Below are positions 1 to 5,369 of a DNA stretch of 10,331 bases, in pieces (position 1 is the first letter of the stretch; the number at the start of each line of letters is the position of its first letter). The DNA is from Gemmatimonadota bacterium (GTDB taxonomy: Bacteria > JAAXHH01). The notes below the pieces were generated by a model that did not search any database, was not told the origin of the DNA, and was given only the letters and a program-made list of their open reading frames with translations. Made by a program: the position numbers and the translations under genes. The stretch spans positions 1 through 10,331 of the forward strand of contig JAPOOT010000287.1 in NCBI GenBank assembly GCA_026713285.1, given 5' to 3'.

Positions 1-347
1 AGACGCACGCAGACCGGGCGGCCATTCTGGGAGAGATAAAGACCCTTCGCGAGGAGATGCACGCAGATCGGGATACCTTGCGCGAAGAGATGCGCGCAGA
101 CCGGGCGGCCATTCTGGGAGAGATAAAGACCCTTCGCGAGGAGATGCACGCAGATCGGGATACTTTACGCGAAGAGATGCGCGCAGACCGGGATACATTA
201 CGGGAGGAGATGCACGCAGACCGGGCGGCCATTCTCGGAGAGATCAAAGAACTACGGCTGGAGATGCACGATATGAACGGCCGCTTCGTCCGGGTAGAAA
301 GCCATCTGGGTATCTCCGCTTCGAACAGTTACAGGGGGGCTGAATGA
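1..347 (+). CDS. Coiled-coil repeat protein, 3' end (5' end outside window)
   Basis: The reading frame is open from base 3 to the TGA at 345-347, and bases 3-56 already encode the same repeat as the rest, so the gene begins before the window. The ATG at 57 is one of several repeat-internal Met codons and not a convincing start. The product is charged and helical, built from 18-residue units (beginning M/T-H/R-A-D-R-A-A-I-L-G-E-I-K) and 11-residue units (M-H/R-A-D-R-D-T-L-R-E-E) in the order 18, 11, 18, 11, 11, 18. Units of 11 and 18 residues are lengths that suit continuous coiled coils. A non-repeat tail of 27 residues follows, with G-R-F-V-R-V-E-S-H-L-G-I, a short amphipathic ending of the kind seen in small bacterial coiled-coil proteins. 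I see no enzymatic motif, signal peptide or membrane segment. The function is unknown; an oligomerisation or scaffold role is only inference. It converges on the minus-strand gene ending at 375, 27 bases away. Confidence 0.75.
   Translation, partial: THADRAAILGEIKTLREEMHADRDTLREEMRADRAAILGEIKTLREEMHADRDTLREEMRADRDTLREEMHADRAAILGEIKELRLEMHDMNGRFVRVESHLGISASNSYRGAE
3..263 (+). repeat. In-frame 54/33-base tandem repeats, 87-base higher-order unit
   Basis: Units fall at 3-56 (54 bases), 57-89 (33), 90-143 (54), 144-176 (33), 177-209 (33) and 210-263 (54). The composite 3-89 matches 90-176 with 83 of 87 bases identical. The differences inside the 33-base units are synonymous (ACC/ACT, TTG/TTA), while the 54-base units differ by Thr/Met and His/Arg. 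All lengths are multiples of three, so copy-number change would keep the frame. The high identity implies recent duplication or gene conversion. More copies probably lie upstream of the window. Confidence 0.9.
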
Positions 348-374
348 GGGAGGCCGGCGAGGTGATCGCAAGGG

Positions 375-1679
375 TCAGGAAGTCGATGCGCTCTGCCGGA
401 TCCGGTGCAGCATGGCAATGAGGTGATCACGAAAGACGCTGCCGGCATTGTGTTCGAACGGAAGATGGTGGCAGATGCGCGGCGCGAACACCGCCGCATA
501 CCAACCGAATCCTTCCTGGACGAAGTCCTGTGGCCGCGCCAGGTAACCGACGGTCTCGTTGGCGTATCCGATGACCATGGTGTGTGCGAAGGGTGACGCC
601 GACTGGACCTGTTTGCCGTAGGTCAGGAACAGCTCGAGCGGATGGGCGAGCAGCACGGCGTCGTTGATGCGCATCCACGAAACGTGGAACTCCAGCCTCT
701 GGGGATGGGGGCCGTCAAGCAGTTCGAGCCGATGCGCGCGCCAGTCCGCTTCGAACCGGAGTTTTCGAAGTTCGCCGGGTTCCGTGTCGCGCTTGGAGGT
801 CTTGAGGCGATTCCGGTAATCGTCAAGCTCGGTTTCCAGCACGGCGCGGTCCGGCACGGCTGTGGGCAGGGCGATTTCGTAGGTGTCGCCGTCCAGATCC
901 ACGTCGTCGTGGGTCTCGATGCCATCCAGAGCCGGGAGGACGTGATCGCAAAGGAGTGAACCGTTCGCCTTCATCATCTCCATGCCTTCGCCGAATCCCC
1001 GGCAATTGAGATCGCCGCAGCTGCCCTGGAAGAACAGTGCCCGCATGCCCACCCGTTCACTTTCCATCTTACCGATGGCGTCGGCCGGATAGTCGCCGCA
1101 GATTACGGTGTCGGCGCCGAGCGTGACGGGGTGGGCGCCGAAGTTGATCACGGCCGCGCGCATCCGTCCCCGGGTGTCGTCGATGCGCATCAGCAGCGCT
1201 TGATCGTCAGCCTCGCCTCCCTCGTCGACCCGGTTGACGGAAAGACCGGGAACGGGCGTCCCGCCGAACCCCACGCGTCCGGGTTCCAGGTTCGACACGG
1301 CCTGCCCGATGGCGTCGGCGAACCGCCCGGGCAACGCCGTCGTGTATGCCTCGTCCCATTTCCCCCAGGCCACGGTCTTCATGGTGGCCGGACCGGAATG
1401 GGTATGGGTGTTGGTGATGACCACGCGGGACGGATCGAGTCCGAATCGGCCTCGGACGATGCGGTGGGTTTCGTCGACGAGGGAACGGTCGGTCCAGACC
1501 AGGTCGTTCGATGTCCATACGCAGGTACGATTGCCGTCCGACAGCGCCAGGGCCGTGGCGTGGAGGTCCTGGTGGACCGCGGTGGACCGCCGCTCGATAT
1601 AGGGGCCATAACCGCAGAGCTCAACGCCCGTGGGCGGCGTGATGACGGTTCGGCCCGTGCCGAAATGCAACTGGGGCAT
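375..1679 (-). CDS. Neutral/alkaline ceramidase N-terminal-domain-like protein
   Basis: The 434-residue product matches the fold of the neutral/alkaline non-lysosomal ceramidase N-terminal domain, without the C-terminal immunoglobulin-like domain of full ceramidases (about 650-780 residues). Visible motifs are T-H-T-H-S-G-P at residues 91-97, H-P-V-T-L at 183-187, F-F-Q-G-S-C-G-D-L-N at 216-225, H-P-L-E-L-F at 346-351 and G-Y-A-N-E-T-V-G-Y-L at 371-380. The His residues near 92/94 and His183 correspond to zinc ligands of the family, and Glu389 may be the acidic ligand. By my alignment from memory to the Q-S-N-x-G-D motif of true ceramidases, the nucleophilic Ser position holds Gly219, with Ser220 next to it. 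The protein is therefore probably a metal-dependent hydrolase of uncertain substrate, not a proven ceramidase. No signal peptide is visible, so it is likely cytoplasmic. The ATG at 1679 lacks a clear Shine-Dalgarno sequence. It lies 41 bases downstream of the oxidoreductase gene and is probably the last gene of the run. Confidence 0.82.
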   Translation of the reverse strand: MPQLHFGTGRTVITPPTGVELCGYGPYIERRSTAVHQDLHATALALSDGNRTCVWTSNDLVWTDRSLVDETHRIVRGRFGLDPSRVVITNTHTHSGPATMKTVAWGKWDEAYTTALPGRFADAIGQAVSNLEPGRVGFGGTPVPGLSVNRVDEGGEADDQALLMRIDDTRGRMRAAVINFGAHPVTLGADTVICGDYPADAIGKMESERVGMRALFFQGSCGDLNCRGFGEGMEMMKANGSLLCDHVLPALDGIETHDDVDLDGDTYEIALPTAVPDRAVLETELDDYRNRLKTSKRDTEPGELRKLRFEADWRAHRLELLDGPHPQRLEFHVSWMRINDAVLLAHPLELFLTYGKQVQSASPFAHTMVIGYANETVGYLARPQDFVQEGFGWYAAVFAPRICHHLPFEHNAGSVFRDHLIAMLHRIRQSASTS

Positions 1680-1720
1680 GGTGGGTTCTGATTTGAGGTG
1701 GCGCGGAATTGGACGGACGC

Positions 1721-2743
1721 TCAGTCCGAGAACCGGATCGTCTCGCCCGTCTTTACCGATTCGGCCTCCGCGTGGCAGATCCGTAGCGCGTCGCGGGCCG
1801 CGGCGGCAGACACCAGATCGGGTTCCGTTCCGTTTTCAAGCGCATTGATGGCGTAGCCCAACTGGGCCTCGAAGGCCTCGGGGAATTCGATCTCGGGTTC
1901 GGTTCTCGCGCCGTCCGGCGTATAGAGCGTGACCGGCCGGTCCGAGAGCACGTTGTACCAGAGCGTGCCTTCCTCGAAATAGGCGTCGTAGCCGTGTTCG
2001 AAGGCGGCCGAACTGATTGCCCCGCACTGGGAGGAGACGGTGAGGTCCCGGCTTTCGTACCCATACTGCGTGTTCAGGTAGAGCACGTATCCGTTCGGAC
2101 TCGTCATGCCATCGGCGTGGACGCTGTCCGGCATGCCGAAGAGGTAGCGCAGGTAGTCGGTGTCGTGTATGTGCAGGTCGATCCCCGCCGCCCCCGTGCG
2201 CTCGTAGTCTCCGAACCAGTTGTCCTCGCCCCACAGGGGCTTGGAGATGACCCGCTTGAGGTGCAACCCGAGGAGGCGTCCGTAGCGTCCATCGTCGATG
2301 GCTGCCTTGAGGAACGCGAATTCGGGGAAGAACTTCAGCACGTGGGCGACCATCAGGGTCCTTCCGGTTTCTCCGGCCCGGGCGATCATGCGGTCCGCTT
2401 CGTCCAGTCCGAGGGCGATGGGTTTCTCGACGAGGACGTGTTTGCCGGCATCCAGCGCGCGCAGGACGACGTCGTGGTGCAGGGCCGTGGGCAGGCAGAC
2501 GTCGACCAGGTCGATATCCGGGTCGCCCAGTACCTCGTCGATATCGGTGCAGGTACGGATCCCGGTCAGGTCCTGTACGCCGCCGCCGCCGCCGAAGTTG
2601 CCCTGGATGTGCCGCCAGTCGCCGCTCAGCTTCCGCTCGTCCCGGGTGCAGATGGCTCCCACCTCCGCGTTGGCCAGGTTCCTGATCGCCATGAAGTGGG
2701 TCGTGCCCATGAATCCGATGCCCAGTATGCCGATGCGTATCAA
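1721..2743 (-). CDS. Gfo/Idh/MocA family NAD(P)-dependent oxidoreductase
   Basis: The 340-residue product is a typical dinucleotide-dependent dehydrogenase of the Gfo/Idh/MocA family, which oxidises or reduces sugars, inositols or related polyols. The N-terminal Rossmann motif G-I-G-F-M-G is at residues 8-13, following I-R-I-G-I-L. The family's E-K-P motif is at 106-108 (V-L-V-E-K-P-I-A), and the catalytic D-x-x-x-H pair at Asp189 and His193 lies in A-A-G-I-D-L-H-I-H-D. A five-glycine run sits at 51-55, in an otherwise variable loop. I chose the TTG at 2743: a strong AAGGAGG lies seven bases upstream, and the product then starts directly at the Rossmann strand. An ATG at 2782 would translate the Shine-Dalgarno itself and add 13 residues with no counterpart in the family. 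The substrate cannot be read from sequence. Adjacency to the ceramidase-like gene suggests one catabolic unit. No signal peptide; cytoplasmic. Confidence 0.9.
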   Translation of the reverse strand: MIRIGILGIGFMGTTHFMAIRNLANAEVGAICTRDERKLSGDWRHIQGNFGGGGGVQDLTGIRTCTDIDEVLGDPDIDLVDVCLPTALHHDVVLRALDAGKHVLVEKPIALGLDEADRMIARAGETGRTLMVAHVLKFFPEFAFLKAAIDDGRYGRLLGLHLKRVISKPLWGEDNWFGDYERTGAAGIDLHIHDTDYLRYLFGMPDSVHADGMTSPNGYVLYLNTQYGYESRDLTVSSQCGAISSAAFEHGYDAYFEEGTLWYNVLSDRPVTLYTPDGARTEPEIEFPEAFEAQLGYAINALENGTEPDLVSAAAARDALRICHAEAESVKTGETIRFSD

Positions 2744-2750
2744 GTCTGTT

Positions 2751-2757
2751 CCTCCTT
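2751..2757 (-). promoter_or_regulatory. Shine-Dalgarno that sets the TTG start at 2743
   Basis: On the minus strand the sequence reads AAGGAGG, then AACAGAC, then TTG. The seven-base spacing is near ideal for translation from TTG and argues against the in-frame upstream ATG at 2782, within whose reading frame this site would be translated as Lys-Gly-Gly. Confidence 0.8.
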
Positions 2758-2807
2758 TGAACGGGATGCGCGCATCTTTCACGCGCCTTCTTCTTCGGGG
2801 ATGGTTC

Positions 2808-3674
2808 TTACTTTCTTCGAGGTCCCGGTCTCTCTCTCAGAATACTTAAGTCCGTCGCGGACGGCGTGAACAGCAGTTGACCGTGTTTCCGGTAACCGCC
2901 GATGAGGGCCTGTGCCTCCGGTGAGGTGACATATTCTATGAGCGCGCGCGCGTGCCCGTACTTGACATGCGGCCAGCGCTCAGGGTTGACGGCGATCATG
3001 CTATAGGGGTTGTGCAGCGGGGGATCGTATTCCACCAGGACCCGCAGGTCCACCGTTTCCCGCAGGGCCAGGTAGGTGCCCCGGTCGATCAGCACGTAAC
3101 CGCGTTTCTCGTCCGCCATGCGCAAAGTGGCTGCCATGCCCTGGCCCACCTCCACGTACCAGTGTCCGGCAGGCTCGGTCCCGGCGATGGTCCAGATCTC
3201 CCGCTCCTTCAGGTGGGTGCCGGAAAGATCGCCCCGTGAGAAAAACAACGCTTCCTTGCGCGCGATGGTGACGAAGGCGTCGGCGACTTTTTCCGTTCCT
3301 GCGATCCCGGCCTGATCGGCGGAAGGCCCGACGACCACGAAATCGTTGTACATCACGCCCCGGCGATTCACGCCGAAGCCGGCGTCGACAAAGGCTTCTT
3401 CCAGCTTTGGAGCGTGTACGAGTACCGCGTCCACGTCGCCATTTTCGGCCAGCTTCAGCGCCTTTCCCGTGCCGACGGCGATGACGTCCACCCGAATCCC
3501 ACCGTCAGGTTTTCGTTCAAACGGCGGCAGGAGGATGTCGAGCAGGCCCGAATCGTGGGTGCTGGTGGTCGTTGCCAATTTCAGGCGTGGCTGCGCTTCC
3601 GCATCGGGCGCGGTTACTGTGACGGAGGCGACTGCCACAACAATGAGCAGGGGAAATAGACGACGAAGACGCAT
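2808..3674 (-). CDS. tupA: TupA-like tungstate/oxyanion ABC transporter substrate-binding protein
   Basis: The 288-residue precursor begins with an arginine-rich n-region (M-R-L-R-R), a hydrophobic core to about residue 21 and a cleavage site near A-E-A|Q at 27/28, so it is exported to the periplasm. The mature start, L-K-L-A-T-T-T-S-T-H-D-S-G-L-L, carries the T-T-T-S motif (35-38) that marks TupA-type tungstate-binding proteins. Also typical are A-V-G-T-G-K-A-L at 66-73, D-A-V-L-V-H-A-P at 82-89, M-Y-N-D-F-V-V-V-G-P at 108-117 and S-R-G-D-L-S-G-T-H at 146-154. An ATG at 3761 would extend the protein by 29 residues into the preceding gene and bury the signal peptide, so I chose 3674. Its Shine-Dalgarno is weak. 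No TupB permease or TupC ATPase is in the window. The gene sits 41 bases after the porin-like gene and 64 bases before the oxidoreductase. Molybdate or another small anion remains possible as ligand. Confidence 0.85.
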   Translation of the reverse strand: MRLRRLFPLLIVVAVASVTVTAPDAEAQPRLKLATTTSTHDSGLLDILLPPFERKPDGGIRVDVIAVGTGKALKLAENGDVDAVLVHAPKLEEAFVDAGFGVNRRGVMYNDFVVVGPSADQAGIAGTEKVADAFVTIARKEALFFSRGDLSGTHLKEREIWTIAGTEPAGHWYVEVGQGMAATLRMADEKRGYVLIDRGTYLALRETVDLRVLVEYDPPLHNPYSMIAVNPERWPHVKYGHARALIEYVTSPEAQALIGGYRKHGQLLFTPSATDLSILRERPGPRRK

Positions 3675-3715
3675 GCTGTGGACCGATCCGTGGTCGGCGT
3701 TACTCGGGCGGACCG

Positions 3716-4864
3716 TCAGTTCAACCTGAGCATGAACATGACGCGAAGGCGCGTTCGCCACGCGTTGTTAGCCACGGGCGAGACGAGTGTCTCGGGGGAA
3801 TCGTACTTGCGGGTGTACAGGTGGATATCGACCGTCAGCTTTTCGATAAGATGATGGCCGAAGAAGAGGGCGGCGCCTCTCGTATTGGTCTGGGTGTAGT
3901 CGATGTTGCTGAAGGGTGCAAGCGTGGCGTCCTGCTGCATGAGAAAGGCCTGGAACCCGGTCCGGGTATCGCCGACCTTCCCCGTGCTGCCGTACATCAC
4001 CGAACCCGTGATTCCGTGCCGCATGTCGTCGGCTCCGGTGTTGAGTACGTAGTCGGCGTTCAGCGCCAGCGGCCGTCCGTTCACGGTCTGGGTGTACTGG
4101 CCGCTGAAGTTGATCATCCTGAATTCGGACAGGTATCCGGTGCGGTCCGCGTTGGGCCGGTTGGAATTCGCCGCAACGATCAGCGCGGGAGACCTCAGGT
4201 TCTGAGAGGCAAAGAGGGAATCCGCGCCCCCCACGGTATAGTAGGCGACGGCCAGCGTCTGGGACCTGCCGGGCTGGGTAAAACGGGCCATGGCCTGTCC
4301 CCCCAGGAAATAGGTACGGTCGAGGTCCTTCACCGCAGAGGCCAACTGGTTGATCATGAACTGGCCGAAATTCAGGCCGAAGGTCGCGGAACCGTCTGCG
4401 CTCTTCGTAGTGATCTGCTGGGCCAGTCCCTCCGGCGAGAGATCGCTGTCCAGGACGACCTGGGTAGGCCGGAAGAAGGGCAGGGGAAACTTGCCCGCGG
4501 TCAGGGTGAGCGAGGGATTGGGCCTGATGCGCGCGTACATCCAGGATATATGGGGGCTCTCGCGTACAAACAGGTCTCCGTAACTCATCCAGTCTGCAAC
4601 GGTGATGGCCTTGGAATTGCCCGTCATGACCTTGCCGGTCACGTCGATGCGGTCCGACACGCGCAGCGTAGCATTCAGGAAGGCCCCGTACATGAAGCGG
4701 TTGACCGCCCGGCTGCCGTCCTGATAGTCGCCCTGCAGCCGCGATCTGATCATCCCGTTCCAGGAGAAACGGTCTTCTTCCTGGGCGGCGACGGGAGCGA
4801 CGGTAACAACGTTCGTCACCACGGTGAGAAAAAGGACGCACAATAGAAAGAATCGGATCGGCAT
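3716..4864 (-). CDS. Putative outer-membrane porin (Porin_5-like beta-barrel)
   Basis: The 382-residue precursor has a Sec signal peptide (hydrophobic residues 4-22, cleavage near V-A-A|Q at 27/28). The rest is rich in alternating polar/hydrophobic strands with Gly, Asn, Tyr and Ser turns, as in outer-membrane beta-barrels. The segment A-G-K-F-P-L-P-F-F-R-P-T-Q (123-135) followed by L-D-S-D-L-S-P-E-G-L-A is characteristic of the putative porin family. It ends in a beta-strand (R-L-R-V-M-F-M-L-R-L-N), as barrel proteins do, though without a terminal Phe. A GGAGGG lies nine bases before the ATG at 4864; a nearer out-of-frame ATG at 4872 would give only an 18-residue peptide. It is the first gene of the minus-strand run, with a consensus-like promoter about 110 bases upstream, and precedes the TupA-like gene by 41 bases. 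An outer-membrane pore for the ligand bound by TupA is plausible but inferred. Confidence 0.82.
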   Translation of the reverse strand: MPIRFFLLCVLFLTVVTNVVTVAPVAAQEEDRFSWNGMIRSRLQGDYQDGSRAVNRFMYGAFLNATLRVSDRIDVTGKVMTGNSKAITVADWMSYGDLFVRESPHISWMYARIRPNPSLTLTAGKFPLPFFRPTQVVLDSDLSPEGLAQQITTKSADGSATFGLNFGQFMINQLASAVKDLDRTYFLGGQAMARFTQPGRSQTLAVAYYTVGGADSLFASQNLRSPALIVAANSNRPNADRTGYLSEFRMINFSGQYTQTVNGRPLALNADYVLNTGADDMRHGITGSVMYGSTGKVGDTRTGFQAFLMQQDATLAPFSNIDYTQTNTRGAALFFGHHLIEKLTVDIHLYTRKYDSPETLVSPVANNAWRTRLRVMFMLRLN

Positions 4865-4975
4865 GGGTTCATACCCTCCAGTGTCCCCGTTCTTTTTTGC
4901 AACGTACAGTGGGCCGGAATCGCCGAAACACGCTGGAAATCAATCCAGTAAACAGAGGTGAGTCTTGAACAAGGG

Positions 4976-5004
4976 ATAGTATGGACGCGGTGATTTCGTG
5001 TCAA
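4976..5004 (-). promoter_or_regulatory. Sigma70-type promoter for the porin/TupA run
   Basis: On the minus strand TTGACA (plus positions 4999-5004, a perfect -35) is followed by exactly 17 bases and TACTAT (4976-4981, four of six matches to the -10). Transcription would begin near 4969, giving a leader of about 105 bases before the ATG at 4864. Confidence 0.65.
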
Positions 5005-5088
5005 GAATTATCGAAAGGTCTTCTGCCCACGTCGCATGGAACCGAAAAGGCGTCATCGATCAGGTCCGGCCATCCGATGACCGGTGGG

Positions 5089-5128
5089 CGACAGACGGCG
5101 TCCGGGGGACGACAGGCAGCGTCCGGGG
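5089..5128 (+). repeat. Two direct repeats, 19 bases at 21-base period
   Basis: The copies at 5089-5107 and 5110-5128 begin CGACAG and end GCGTCCGGGG, with 17 of 19 bases identical. The 21-base period equals about two helical turns, so a protein could bind both on the same face. They lie between the two divergent promoters, about 85 bases behind the minus-strand -35 and 105 behind the plus-strand -35. The function is unknown. Confidence 0.7.
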
Positions 5129-5170
5129 AACTGCGTCAGGCATAATGTTAGAATGAAGCAGGCGGTTCGG

Positions 5171-5191
5171 GTGTATCCAGATTGTATACAC
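5171..5191. promoter_or_regulatory. Inverted repeat GTGTAT-N9-ATACAC, possible operator
   Basis: Perfect six-base arms at 5171-5176 and 5186-5191 are separated by nine bases. The arms are AT-richer than the surroundings, as dimeric-regulator sites often are. It lies 42 bases upstream of the plus-strand -35. It could bind a regulator of either run. The regulator is not identifiable, and the arms are short enough to arise by chance. Confidence 0.4.
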
Positions 5192-5233
5192 ATATCCGGA
5201 CGGCACGGCAACACGGGTTCCGTTACTTTAGGG

Positions 5234-5262
5234 TTGTCAGGACACCTTCGGCCGGGTATATT
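5234..5262 (+). promoter_or_regulatory. Sigma70-type promoter for the aminotransferase run
   Basis: TTGTCA (5234-5239, five of six) is followed by 17 bases and TATATT (5257-5262, five of six). Transcription would start near 5269, leaving a leader of about 100 bases before the ATG at 5370. Confidence 0.65.
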
Positions 5263-5279
5263 CGACTTCGTTATCGAAT
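5260..5279. promoter_or_regulatory. Inverted repeat ATTCGA-N8-TCGAAT over the plus-strand -10/start
   Basis: Perfect six-base arms at 5260-5265 and 5274-5279 overlap the end of the predicted -10 and span the predicted start site. This is a position where a bound dimer would block transcription. No regulator gene is adjacent, so the operator role is inference. Confidence 0.4.
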
Positions 5280-5369
5280 CGGACCATCCAGGCGGTATCG
5301 GGTGGTTTGATTTCGACCGCGGCCTACGATTATTCACGGCCGTGTCCATTCATCCCAGGGAGAACATTC

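Larger units (their letters stand above)
4865..5369. other. Divergent intergenic regulatory region, 505 bases
   Basis: No convincing gene is seen on either strand. Open frames here have unlikely composition and no homology that I recognise. The region separates two divergent gene runs and holds a minus-strand promoter (4976-5004), a 21-base-period direct repeat (5089-5128), an inverted repeat (5171-5191), a plus-strand promoter (5234-5262) and an inverted repeat over its start site (5260-5279). The two predicted 5' leaders are each about 100 bases; I recognise no known riboswitch in them. Confidence 0.7.

Noticed and set aside
2768..2786. Hairpin GCGCG-N9-CGCGC between the TupA-like gene and the oxidoreductase, considered as a terminator
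   Set aside because: The stem is only five base pairs and no U-run follows on the minus strand. It may be incidental or a weak intercistronic structure.
1994..2869. 291-codon plus-strand frame opposite the oxidoreductase
   Set aside because: It is antisense to conserved Rossmann and E-K-P motifs and has no initiation signal or domain of its own.
3768..4846. Long open frames overlapping the porin-like gene in other frames on both strands
   Set aside because: Only the 3716-4864 minus frame has a signal peptide, a Shine-Dalgarno and porin-family sequence; the others are Arg/Gly/Pro-rich shadows.
5141..5154. AT-rich CATAAT/TAGAAT boxes considered as a plus-strand -10
   Set aside because: No acceptable -35 lies 16-18 bases upstream; the 5234-5262 promoter is much better and closer to the gene.
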